In this document: one piece after another, positions 17,463 to 23,858 of the stretch
Numbering within the stretch: position 1 is the stretch's first letter
Layout of the letters: the number at the start of each line of letters is the position of its first letter
DNA from: RGIG8785 sp045655245
Lineage (GTDB): Bacteria > Bacillota > Clostridia > RGIG8785
Length of the DNA: 27,307 nt
Direction of reading: 5' to 3'
Assembly: GCA_045655245.1 (NCBI GenBank)
Contig: JAZOOX010000010.1
Location: forward strand, 1-27,307
Program-made: the position numbers and the translations under genes
The notes under the pieces: model-generated
Told to the model about the DNA's origin: nothing
What the model saw: the letters and a program-made list of their open reading frames with translations, nothing else
Databases searched by the model: none

Positions 17463-18131
17463 ATGCGCACAAAACTAAAAGAACGGATGTTGCCTGATTA
17501 CACCCACGGGGAAGAAGTTTTTAATATGGTCACACATATCGTAGGCGGCGGGCTGGGGGTCGTGATGCTGGTGCTTTGTGTCCTTCGCGCCGCGCTTCAC
17601 CATAATATTTTGGGGGTCGTAGGTGCGGCAATTTACGGTACCACAACGGTTTTACTTTATACCATGTCCAGCATCTATCACGGATTACATAACGGTACCG
17701 CAAAAAAAGTGTTCCAAGTATTGGATCATTGTACCATCTACTTAATGATTGCAGGGACTTATACCGCTGTAGCCTTTGGCTCCGTTGCAAAGGTCAGCCT
17801 TTGGGTCTGTTGGGGGATGTTTGCTCTGGAATGGGGGCTGACCGCCCTGGCTGTTACCCTGACTGCCATTGATCTGAAGCAGTACAACACTTTTTCAATG
17901 ATTTGTTATATCGTGATGGGGTGGGCGATTATTTTTGTATATCCCATCTTTACCCGTGCGGTGGGAATAACCGGCGCGTTGCTGATGTTCATCGGCGGGG
18001 TGGCGTATACCATCGGTGCCATCCTGTACGGCATCGGAAGCAAAAAACGGTATATGCACAGTCTTTTCCATCTCTTTGTTTTGATTGGCAGTCTGCTTCA
18101 GTTTTGGAGTATCTTTTGGTACGGACTATGA
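17463..18131 (+). CDS. Hemolysin III / PAQR family membrane protein
   Basis: 222 residues, seven hydrophobic segments, matching the bacterial hemolysin III (YqfA/YplQ) branch of the PAQR family. All metal-site positions are visible: S-x3-H in SSIYHGL (His 73), the DH pair in VLDHCTIYLMIAGTY (Asp 88, His 89) and H-x3-H in MHSLFHLF (His 199, His 203). Start is ATG 17463 with GGAGG at 17451-17455; the longer in-frame frame beginning at 17412 runs through the promoter. Members are thought to be zinc-dependent membrane hydrolase-like proteins linked to lipid or membrane state; true hemolytic activity is doubtful. It has its own strong promoter and terminator, so it is monocistronic. Confidence 0.93.
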   Translation: MRTKLKERMLPDYTHGEEVFNMVTHIVGGGLGVVMLVLCVLRAALHHNILGVVGAAIYGTTTVLLYTMSSIYHGLHNGTAKKVFQVLDHCTIYLMIAGTYTAVAFGSVAKVSLWVCWGMFALEWGLTALAVTLTAIDLKQYNTFSMICYIVMGWAIIFVYPIFTRAVGITGALLMFIGGVAYTIGAILYGIGSKKRYMHSLFHLFVLIGSLLQFWSIFWYGL

Positions 18132-18161
18132 AAAAAGCACCCGAAAGGGTGCTTTATTTTT
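18131..18161. terminator. Bidirectional terminator between hemolysin III and pdxR-like genes
   Basis: AAAGCACCC (18134-18142), GAAA tetraloop, GGGTGCTTT (18147-18155), with an A run on the 5' side and T run on the 3' side, so it can end both convergent transcripts. The stop codon of the minus-strand regulator (18154-18156) lies inside the stem. Confidence 0.92.
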
Positions 18162-19239
18162 GCAGTTCTTTCCGTTTTCTGCGGCGGACACGGTTGATGT
18201 GCCGCTCGAAATTTCCGCTGTTAATCAACTCTGCCAAAACCAGTTGCTCAAAGGTGGGCACAGTGCAGGAGTAAAATCCCAGCTTTGTTTTAAACGTTTT
18301 TGCCAGATGGACAGGAAGGACCATATACCCCATGCGCATAGACGGGGAGACCGTTTTGGAAAAGGAGTTCATATAGATAACGTTGTCGCGGGTGGCACTT
18401 GAAAACAGGGTATCTTCAGGCTTTTTCGAGACCGAAAACTCCGATTCAAAATCGTCTTCTACCAAAACCCGTCCGTCACGCTCTGCCCAACGCAAGTATT
18501 CGTGCCGCTTGGATGCCGATGCCGTAACACCGCTGGGAAAACTGCGATAGGGGGTAATGTGCAATACGTCTGCCTTGGTTTTGGAAAGGGCGGCACTTTG
18601 AATCCCGTCGGGTCCCAACGGCAACTGTTCGAAACGGACATCGGCGGCAGAGTAGACCTGCTGGATTTTTTGATAGGCAGGGGACTCGATTCCAAAAACT
18701 CGCCCCCGTCCCAACATTGCAATCATCAGGGTGTAAAGGTGCTCTGATCCCGAGCCGATGATAATCTGCTCCTCGGTGGCATTGATGCCGCGGCTTCGTG
18801 CCAGGTATCGGCTGACCGCAGTGCGCAGCTCCATCCGACCGCTGTTGGGCGATTTTTCCAAAATCCCTTCGCCGTAATCACTTAATACCTTTCGCATGGT
18901 CTTTGCCAAGAGGGAATACGGGAAGCCGCTCTCGTTGGCAGCTTCGCCGATAGCGGGGTGGACAAACTTTTGCTCTGCGGTGCTGACAAACCCATCGGCG
19001 GTTTTAAACGCTACAAAATATCCGCTTCGTTCTCTTGATTCTACGTACCCTTCGTCGCAAAGGAGAGCGTATGTGTGTTCCACTGTAACGGTGCTGATGC
19101 CCAATTCGTCGGCTAACGTACGCTTGGACGGGAGTTTGCTGTTGTAAGGGAACCGCTGTCCGGTAATATCCTCCCGCAGTTGCTGATACAGTTGTAAATA
19201 GGCGGGACTCTTTTTGTCCCGTGAGATCACATATTTCAT
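18154..19239 (-). CDS. pdxR: PdxR-like GntR/MocR regulator, C-terminally short
   Basis: 361-residue MocR-type regulator: a GntR winged helix (about 1-75, PAYLQLYQQLREDITGQRFP, then GISTVTVEHTYALL) joined to a fold-type I aminotransferase domain. The PLP-binding Lys is visible at about residue 295 in MNSFSKTVSPSMRMGYMVLP. In this class PLP acts as effector, and the divergent pyridoxal/pyridoxamine kinase gene 92 bases away supports a PdxR role. The protein stops at HINRVRRRKRKELQK, where family members continue for roughly 95 more residues forming the C-terminal small subdomain with a carboxylate-binding Arg; beyond the stop there is only a terminator and the opposing gene. So it is truncated or naturally short. 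Start ATG 19239 has a GGAGA about 15 bases upstream, a long spacing. Confidence 0.83.
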   Translation of the reverse strand: MKYVISRDKKSPAYLQLYQQLREDITGQRFPYNSKLPSKRTLADELGISTVTVEHTYALLCDEGYVESRERSGYFVAFKTADGFVSTAEQKFVHPAIGEAANESGFPYSLLAKTMRKVLSDYGEGILEKSPNSGRMELRTAVSRYLARSRGINATEEQIIIGSGSEHLYTLMIAMLGRGRVFGIESPAYQKIQQVYSAADVRFEQLPLGPDGIQSAALSKTKADVLHITPYRSFPSGVTASASKRHEYLRWAERDGRVLVEDDFESEFSVSKKPEDTLFSSATRDNVIYMNSFSKTVSPSMRMGYMVLPVHLAKTFKTKLGFYSCTVPTFEQLVLAELINSGNFERHINRVRRRKRKELQK

Positions 19240-19289
19240 CTGGTATTATAATTTTCTCCAATTCTGATTATTTCCGTAATATCAGTTTA

Positions 19290-19319
19290 AGTATATACTA
19301 GATACAGTAAAAAAGTCAA
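19290..19319. promoter_or_regulatory. Divergent promoter region pdxR / pyridoxal kinase
   Basis: On the minus strand TTGACT (19319-19314) and TATACT (19295-19290) are 18 bases apart and face the regulator gene. The palindrome AGTATATACT (19290-19299) gives a second TATACT on the + strand (19294-19299) facing the kinase, but with no good -35 box (TTTCCG at 19271-19276). A weak -35 fits an activator-dependent kinase promoter, as known for PdxR-type regulators. The short direct repeat ATAC-TAG-ATAC (19295-19305) may be part of the operator. Function inferred. Confidence 0.6.
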
Positions 19320-19331
19320 GGGGAGAAGGAA

Positions 19332-20156
19332 ATGTCCCATAACAAACAACTGAAAATTGCAGTTATCAATGATTTTTGCGGGTTTGGCAGATGCTCGATT
19401 GCGGTGTCTCTGCCCATTATTTCTGCAATGAAAATACAATGCTGTCCGTTGCCCACATCCATCTTTTCCAACCATACGGGGTTTAAGAGTTTTTATCACA
19501 CCGATTTTACCGGGCATATGGACCGTTATATGGCGGAATGGGCAAAACTGGACTTGAAATTCGATGGGATTCTGACCGGTTTTTTAGGCTCTTTCGAGCA
19601 GATTGATATTGTCAAACAGTTTTTGAAACGCTTTAAAGAAGCAAAAACGGTAACGGTTATCGACCCCGTGATGGGCGACTACGGAAAACTTTATCCGACT
19701 TACTCCATCCGTTTGGCACAGCAGATGTGTACCTTGATTCCCTATGCAGACATCATCACGCCAAACCTGACCGAAGCCTGTATCCTGACCAAGACCGCTT
19801 ACCGTGCCGATATGAGTGACGAGGAATTGATCGAGCTTTCCCTTAAACTTGCTGAACTGGGACCGAAAAAAATAATAATTTCGGGACTGGAGCGGGGCGA
19901 CGACCTGGCAAACTTTGTTTACGAATCGGGACAAGACCCTGTTATCGTAACCGAACATAAAGTCGGTTCCTGTCGATCGGGGACGGGGGATGTGTTCTCG
20001 TCCATCATTGCGGCGGACGCTGTGCGCGGATTGCCTTTGGTGGATTCGGTCAGACACGCTTCTGATTTCATTGCCAGAGTTCTGCGCCGTACTGCCGAGC
20101 TGGATCTGCCTAAAACGGACGGCATCTGCTTTGAAGAGTTTTTAACGGAATTATAA
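19332..20156 (+). CDS. pdxK: Pyridoxal/pyridoxamine kinase (PfkB/ribokinase-like)
   Basis: 274-residue vitamin B6 kinase that phosphorylates pyridoxal, pyridoxamine or pyridoxine to yield PLP precursors. The N-terminal IAVINDFCGFGRCSIAVSLP is typical of the PdxK/PdxY family; VIDPVMGDYGKLY (109-121), ADIITPNLTEA (139-149) and the anion-hole GSCRSGTGDVFSS (212-224) with catalytic Asp 220 are conserved. Start ATG 19332 follows AGGGGAG (19318-19324). It is divergent from the PdxR-like regulator, the usual arrangement for B6 salvage control. It is monocistronic, ending in a terminator. Whether PdxK or PdxY is the better name is not resolvable here. Confidence 0.92.
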   Translation: MSHNKQLKIAVINDFCGFGRCSIAVSLPIISAMKIQCCPLPTSIFSNHTGFKSFYHTDFTGHMDRYMAEWAKLDLKFDGILTGFLGSFEQIDIVKQFLKRFKEAKTVTVIDPVMGDYGKLYPTYSIRLAQQMCTLIPYADIITPNLTEACILTKTAYRADMSDEELIELSLKLAELGPKKIIISGLERGDDLANFVYESGQDPVIVTEHKVGSCRSGTGDVFSSIIAADAVRGLPLVDSVRHASDFIARVLRRTAELDLPKTDGICFEEFLTEL

Positions 20157-20187
20157 AAAGAGTGCATCTTTCGATGCACTCTTTTTT
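20155..20187. terminator. Bidirectional terminator between B6 kinase and trpB
   Basis: A perfect 14-bp stem (20155-20168 with 20173-20186; core GAGTGCATC) and TTTC loop flanked by A and T runs. It can end both the + strand kinase transcript and the minus-strand trpB transcript, whose stop is at 20193-20195. Confidence 0.93.
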
Positions 20188-20192
20188 ATTGT

Positions 20193-21413
20193 TTATCGAA
20201 TACCGAAGTTTTCCAAAACGTAGTCCATATCCTTGTCGCCACGACCTGACAAATTAATCAGGACGGAGCCGTGTTCCATGCGCTTTGCCAACTTCATGCC
20301 ATATGCCACCGCATGGGAACTTTCAATGGCGGGGATGATCCCTTCCATTCGTGCCAGTTTAAAGAAGGCGTCGATGGTTTCCTCGTCGTTAATAACATCA
20401 TACTTGACACGACCGATTTCCTGCAAAAAAGCGTGTTCCGGACCGGAAGAGGGGTAGTCCAGACCGCTTGCCACCGAGTATACGGGAGCGGGTTCGCCGT
20501 CCTCGCCCTTTAACATAATGCTGTTGAATCCGTGCATAATGCCCTCGGTTCCGTATTTTAAGCTTGCGGCGTGATCACCCAGTTTGGGACCCCGGCCCAG
20601 GGGTCCGATGCCGTAGATGTCAACGGGGTCGTTTAAGAACCCGGCAAATAGTCCTGCCGCATTGCTGCCGCCGCCCACACAGGCGACCAATGCATCGGGA
20701 AGATGCCCCGTCATATCAATAAACTGTTCCCTTGCTTCAATGCCCACAACGCCCTGAAAATCGCGAACCATCATGGGGAAGGGGTGGGGACCTAAAACCG
20801 AGCCGATGCAGTAGATGGCATCGTTGTATTCTTTGCTGTAGGCGTCAAACGCGGCGTCGACTGCTTCTTTTAAGGTCTGCAGACCGTGGGTGACTTCAAC
20901 GACGTTGGCACCTAAAATTTTCATTCTTGCAACGTTGGGGGCTTGTTTTTTAATGTCAACCGAGCCCATATAGATGTCGCACTTCAAACCAAAATAAGCG
21001 GCAGCGGTTGCCAATGCAACACCGTGTTGACCGGCACCGGTCTCGGCAATGACCTTTTTCTTGCCCATATACTTGGCAAGCAGTGCTTCGCCCATACAAT
21101 GGTTTAATTTGTGTGCGCCCGAATGGTTTAAGTCTTCGCGCTTGGCATAAAGCTGTACCTTGCCGCCCAAAGCATCGGATAAACGCTCCAAATGGGTGAC
21201 GGGAGTAGGCCTGCCCTGGAACTCCTTGCGGATGCGACGTAATTCGGCAATGAACTTGCGGGACTGGCAGATCGAGAAATAAGCTTCGGTGATTTCTGCC
21301 ATTGCCGCCTTTAGCTTTTCGTCCACATAGACGCCGCCGTACTTGCCGAAGTAACCATCCTTATCGGGATAGTTTCTGAAATAAGTATCAAAGTTTACGC
21401 CGTTTAACTCCAT
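20193..21413 (-). CDS. trpB: Tryptophan synthase beta chain (stand-alone)
   Basis: 406-residue PLP-dependent beta subunit, joining indole and L-serine to give tryptophan. GRPTPVTHLERL (67-78), KREDLNHSGAHKLNHCMGEA (91-110) with PLP Lys 102, AETGAGQHGVALATA (123-137) with catalytic Glu 124, GSVLGPHPFPMMVRDFQ, and the phosphate loop CVGGGSNAAG are all in place. Start ATG 21413 with AGGAGGA upstream. No trpA or other trp gene lies next to it, and transcription is controlled by its own Trp T-box. Several positions differ from common TrpB1 (for example HSGAHKLNHC where TGAHKINN is usual, and GLQTLKEA for GSRTLKDA), suggesting a divergent subgroup that may work alone on scavenged indole, or that trpA lies elsewhere. 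Confidence 0.95.
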   Translation of the reverse strand: MELNGVNFDTYFRNYPDKDGYFGKYGGVYVDEKLKAAMAEITEAYFSICQSRKFIAELRRIRKEFQGRPTPVTHLERLSDALGGKVQLYAKREDLNHSGAHKLNHCMGEALLAKYMGKKKVIAETGAGQHGVALATAAAYFGLKCDIYMGSVDIKKQAPNVARMKILGANVVEVTHGLQTLKEAVDAAFDAYSKEYNDAIYCIGSVLGPHPFPMMVRDFQGVVGIEAREQFIDMTGHLPDALVACVGGGSNAAGLFAGFLNDPVDIYGIGPLGRGPKLGDHAASLKYGTEGIMHGFNSIMLKGEDGEPAPVYSVASGLDYPSSGPEHAFLQEIGRVKYDVINDEETIDAFFKLARMEGIIPAIESSHAVAYGMKLAKRMEHGSVLINLSGRGDKDMDYVLENFGIR

Positions 21414-21429
21414 CGTTCTTTCCTCCTAA

Positions 21430-21696
21430 AATAAAAAATCCTTAACAGAACTCAATCTGTCAAGGACGAATAATTGCTATCCGCGGTGCCACCTTGAATT
21501 CACGGCACCCCGTGCACTTTACAGGATACAAGCATATCCCCGATAACTAACGCCTATCGTACGTCGCAGAATACTCGGAACCTCTTCCTTTGACTGCGCC
21601 CTCCGCGGTCCATTTGACGACTTGTTTCTTACCCGACTCTCAGCAACACGGGCTCTCTTTAAAGGCATCATCGCCGTTATCTCCGCATCAACGGTT
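21430..21696 (-). ncRNA. Tryptophan T-box riboswitch upstream of trpB
   Basis: The ~270-base leader of trpB holds the T-box hallmarks on the minus strand. The antiterminator sequence AAGGTGGCACCGCGG is at 21495-21481; its UGGC (21491-21488) pairs with a tRNA 3' end GCCA, and G is the discriminator base of bacterial tRNA(Trp). Upstream, Stem I has GAGAGCCCG and GAGAGTCGGGT, then AAATGGACCGCGGAG, which places a UGG tryptophan codon at 21612-21610 as specifier. A terminator follows (21466-21433). Mechanism known for the class: uncharged tRNA(Trp) stabilises the antiterminator so that trpB is transcribed during tryptophan shortage. Confidence 0.93.
21433..21466 (-). terminator. T-box leader terminator
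   Basis: On the minus strand CCTTGACAG (21465-21457) pairs with CTGTTAAGG (21448-21440), followed by a T run (21438-21433). It lies between the T-box motif and the trpB ribosome binding site, so it is the attenuator that uncharged tRNA(Trp) would prevent from forming. Confidence 0.9.
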
Positions 21697-21702
21697 TAGT
21701 TT

Positions 21703-21731
21703 ATGATAGCATATCCCCAAATTTTTGTCAA
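21703..21731 (-). promoter_or_regulatory. Promoter of trpB T-box transcript
   Basis: TTGACA (21731-21726) and TATCAT (21708-21703) on the minus strand with 17 bases between, just upstream of the T-box Stem I. It starts right after the mntR terminator. Confidence 0.85.
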
Positions 21732-21741
21732 GATAAAATCT

Positions 21742-21776
21742 CATAAAAAGAAGGTCTCAGTTCAGACCTTCTTTTT
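21742..21776 (-). terminator. Terminator overlapping the 3' end of mntR
   Basis: Perfect 13-bp stem (21745-21757 with 21764-21776; core GAAGGTCT) and 6-base loop. The stem includes the last codons and stop (21759-21757) of the MntR-like gene, so coding and terminator overlap. The minus-strand T run is at 21749-21745. Confidence 0.9.
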
Positions 21777-22131
21777 CAATGTATGCTTTGATTTTTTCAA
21801 AACTTTCTTCACTTAAATCATGCTCGATCTTGCAACTGTCCTCAAAAGCAACCGCCTCACTGACCCCAAGATGCATCAGAATTCGGGCGATCAGCCGATG
21901 CCGTTCGTAGACCCGCTCGGCGATGGCGGCACCCTTTTCGGTCAGTCGGATGCACCCGTCGGTGTCGATGGTGATATATCCTTCCTCCCGGAACCGTTTC
22001 ATAGCAACGGAAACGCTGGGTTTGGTAACCCCTAAGTCGTTGGCAATATCCACACTGCGAACATACCCTTTTTGGTTGGACATTTTCAATATGGCTTCCA
22101 AATAGTTTTCGGCCGATTCTTTGATTAGCAT
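21757..22131 (-). CDS. mntR: MntR/DtxR-family metal-dependent regulator
   Basis: 124-residue iron-dependent-repressor family protein, the short (no SH3 domain) MntR-like form. An N-terminal winged helix (about 1-62; ESAENYLEAILKM, then GVTKPSVSVAMKRFREEGYI) is followed by the dimerisation/metal domain with RHRLIARILMHLGVSE and EDSCKIEHDLSEESFEKIK. The Glu and His of these segments are the usual metal ligands; residue 8 is Glu where Bacillus MntR has Asp. Likely represses manganese or iron import when metal is bound. Start ATG 22131 has GAGGT about 8 bases upstream. It has its own promoter inside the end of the upstream gtrA-like gene. No metal transporter gene is adjacent on the same strand, although a CDF exporter lies 1.9 kb away. 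Confidence 0.9.
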   Translation of the reverse strand: MLIKESAENYLEAILKMSNQKGYVRSVDIANDLGVTKPSVSVAMKRFREEGYITIDTDGCIRLTEKGAAIAERVYERHRLIARILMHLGVSEAVAFEDSCKIEHDLSEESFEKIKAYIEKEGLN

Positions 22132-22160
22132 GATCTTTACCTCATCCGTTTGATAGGTTC

Positions 22161-22189
22161 ATTATACCAGCATTGCCGTCCTTTGTCAA
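22161..22189 (-). promoter_or_regulatory. Promoter of mntR
   Basis: Consensus TTGACA (22189-22184) and TATAAT (22166-22161) on the minus strand with 17 bases between. The -35 box overlaps the last codons of the gtrA-like gene, so mntR can be expressed independently. Confidence 0.88.
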
Positions 22190-22608
22190 ACGGCGGCTTT
22201 TTGATCCGTGTCCATGGATTTCCCGAAGACAAAAAATCGTTGAAACAGGTACTCGGTAACAAAATTGCAGAGCATGGTCAAAATTTCGATCAAATATGCA
22301 TTTGCACCGATCTCGGGGGCGGTCAGCACAGCCGTCCACCAGGTGGAGAGGGGGGTGAAAATCAGATAATACCCCGCTGTTTTGAACATGGCAATCGGGA
22401 TGTTTGCGGCAGAATGGAAGGTGAATTTACGGTTTAGTGTAAAGTTCCATAAAACTGACAGTACCAAAGAAATCAGATAGGAGACCCATGCTTTTTGACG
22501 AAAAAGCTCAAATAACAAGGTATACGATACAATTTGAATTGCGCCCGCACTGATGGAGAATAAGGCAAACTTCACGGTGCGAAGGAGTTCTTTCTTGCCA
22601 TTGGTCAT
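22186..22608 (-). CDS. GtrA family membrane protein
   Basis: 140-residue protein with four hydrophobic segments and the GtrA signature: an initial KFALFSISAGAIQIVSYTLL and the motif SYLISLVLSVLWNFTLNRKF followed by TF. Family members are thought to help translocate lipid-linked sugars or bind polyprenyl-linked substrates in cell-surface glycosylation. Start is ATG 22608 with GAGGTG at 22620-22615; the frame also opens at a GTG at 22617 within that ribosome binding site. It is separate from the polysaccharide operon, and its glycan partner is not in the window. Confidence 0.88.
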   Translation of the reverse strand: MTNGKKELLRTVKFALFSISAGAIQIVSYTLLFELFRQKAWVSYLISLVLSVLWNFTLNRKFTFHSAANIPIAMFKTAGYYLIFTPLSTWWTAVLTAPEIGANAYLIEILTMLCNFVTEYLFQRFFVFGKSMDTDQKAAV

Positions 22609-22626
22609 TCTAATCACCTCGGCTTT

Positions 22627-22670
22627 ATTGTATACGAAAGACTGCTTGAAGTCAAGGTACTTTACCTGAC
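22627..22670 (-). promoter_or_regulatory. Promoter of gtrA-like gene with overlapping inverted repeat
   Basis: TTGACT (22655-22650) and TACAAT (22632-22627) on the minus strand, 17 bases apart, just before the GtrA ribosome binding site. An imperfect inverted repeat, GTCA-a-GGTA and TACC-TGAC (22651-22670), covers the -35 box and may be an operator. Confidence 0.7.
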
Positions 22671-22723
22671 AAAATCCTTACTCAATGTACAAGGAGAAAA
22701 AACAAAAAAGACCCTACAACTTT

Positions 22724-22785
22724 ATAAAAACACAAAAGCACCCAAAAGGGTGCTTTTGTTTTAACGCGCCAACACTATTATTATA
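22724..22785 (-). ncRNA. Candidate ~45-nt transcript: promoter directly followed by terminator
   Basis: On the minus strand TTTACA (22808-22803) and TATAAT (22785-22780), 17 bases apart, predict a start near 22773. Only 15 bases later comes an 11-bp perfect hairpin, CAAAAGCACCC paired at 22758-22748 and 22743-22733, followed by TGTTTTTATAA. No open frame fits. Either a very short RNA is made, or this is an attenuated upstream promoter for the gtrA-like gene. Inferred from sequence only. Confidence 0.5.
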
Positions 22786-22808
22786 ACATGCGGGCAAACC
22801 GTTGTAAA
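22780..22808 (-). promoter_or_regulatory. Minus-strand sigma-A promoter facing the 22.73-kb hairpin
   Basis: TTTACA-17-TATAAT on the minus strand (22808-22803 and 22785-22780). The quality is close to consensus, in a gene-free stretch. Confidence 0.7.
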
Positions 22809-22917
22809 TACTTATTTTCACCGTATAAAAATTTTCTACGTTATGCCCAAAAACCAATCTTGAACTTTTGTGAATTTGCCTATTGTTTTCACACTTTTGA
22901 TGTGTTACACTATAGGT

Positions 22918-23283
22918 GAAGAAAGGAAGGTACAGTCCAATGGCAAAGTAAACTTTGACAATGAAATGAAAGGGAACCGTTGTTCGAACGAATGGAGGAT
23001 CGGTGAAATTTAATATAGAGATAAAGTTGGAAGGAAAACACCGACCGTTCGAGACGAGATGAACTTTCAGGAACCTGTCCGAATCCACCTCCTACAGCAG
23101 GACACGCATCGGAATTCTCCTTAGAGAAAGGAATGATGAAATTTAGGATGGCAGTTGTACCGGTGCAGTAGCAGGTAGGCTAAAGAAAGCGAGGATAACA
23201 AAAGATGTTAGATATTAAGAGGCACCGAAGCGGCTCTTGATCCCAGCGTAAAGAACTGAGATTGAGAGCCGCTTCTTTTTTTA
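22918..23283 (+). ncRNA. Candidate structured RNA gene, about 360 nt, family not recognised
   Basis: A gene-free stretch with promoter, internal base pairing and terminator on the + strand. Promoter: TTGTTT (22883-22888), 17 bases, TACACT (22906-22911). Helices seen: CAAAG/CTTTG (22944-22948/22953-22957); a two-part helix CGAACG/CGTTCG (22985-22990/23046-23051) with TCGGTG/CACCGA (23000-23005/23039-23044); TGTCC/GGACA (23076-23080/23100-23104); CATC/GATG enclosing TTCTC/GAGAA (23107-23138); GGTGC/GCACC (23162-23166/23222-23226). GGAGG (22994-22998) in the bulge of the second helix could pair with CCTCC (23088-23092) in a loop, forming a pseudoknot. It ends in a strong terminator. It does not show RNase P, SRP, tmRNA or T-box signatures that I recognise. 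Confidence 0.7.
23227..23282 (+). terminator. Terminator of the candidate RNA gene
   Basis: GAAGCGGCTCT (23227-23237) pairs with AGAGCCGCTTC (23265-23275), extended by an imperfect inner helix (23238-23246 with 23256-23264), and is followed by an unbroken T run into the stop codon of the convergent TetR gene. Confidence 0.9.
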
Positions 23284-23829
23284 TACTGCTAAAAAGAAAA
23301 ACTCGGTGACTGTTTCCGGGGAGTGGGTCATACCGCTGTCAATCCACCATTGCAAAGTCTCGATGAAAACCGAGGAAATGTGGTCGATCCAAAAGCTTTC
23401 GGGAAGTCGGTCGCTTTTTCTGGATGCAAATAACGGCAACTGACTGATGGCAAGTTCCCGAAGATTCTGCTTGAAGTACTGTAAAAACAGTTGATTGTTC
23501 TGACAGGAAAGCAGGGTCAAGATATTGTTGTCGTTTTTTTGCAGGTGTCGAAACAAATGTAAAAATACCGAGTCGGGGGCTTCACAATCAAAAATATGTG
23601 CGTGACCGTTTTCGTCGTTCATCGCATCGAAAATATGACAAAACAATTCCTCACAAAACTCTTTCAGTAAAAAGTCTTTGGTTTCAAAATGCGCGTAAAA
23701 GGTTGCACGTCCCACATCGGCGCGGTCAATGATTTCACCTACGGTAATTTGACCGAATTCTTTTTTGGACAAAAGCTCGGTAAATGCCGAGAAAATTGCT
23801 TCTCTGGTTTTTCTCTGACGTCGGTCCAT
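23281..23829 (-). CDS. TetR/AcrR family transcriptional regulator
   Basis: 182-residue TetR-type repressor. N-terminal DNA-binding domain: RQRKTREAIFSAFTELLSKK, then ITVGEIIDRADVGRATFYAH (about 3-55), with the conserved helix-turn-helix and YAHFETKDFLL. The remainder is an all-helical ligand domain of the TetR_C type found in many Firmicutes. Start is ATG 23829 with GGAGAG at 23841-23836; an in-frame ATG at 23847 lies upstream of this ribosome binding site. It is divergent from the CDF transporter, with CGAACA-type repeats between them that are probably its operators, so it likely controls both. Ligand could be a metal-related or other stress signal. Confidence 0.9.
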   Translation of the reverse strand: MDRRQRKTREAIFSAFTELLSKKEFGQITVGEIIDRADVGRATFYAHFETKDFLLKEFCEELFCHIFDAMNDENGHAHIFDCEAPDSVFLHLFRHLQKNDNNILTLLSCQNNQLFLQYFKQNLRELAISQLPLFASRKSDRLPESFWIDHISSVFIETLQWWIDSGMTHSPETVTEFFFLAV

Positions 23830-23858
23830 GATAATCTCTCCATACATTTTTTAGGATT

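Noticed and set aside
19203..19222. Hairpin CGGGAC/GTCCCG at the start of the PdxR-like gene
   Set aside because: It is inside codons of the N-terminus, has no T run and is short; chance or mild translational effect is sufficient.
22714..23088. 124-residue minus-strand open frame across the candidate RNA locus
   Set aside because: It runs through the 22.73-kb terminator hairpin and the RNA promoter, has no good ribosome binding site and resembles no protein family.
22918..23283. RNase P, SRP, tmRNA or 6S RNA for the candidate RNA
   Set aside because: The conserved blocks I know (GAGGAAAGTCC and ACAGAA of RNase P, the SRP GGAA/GGAG tetraloop helix, a tRNA-like end with tag frame for tmRNA) are not visible.
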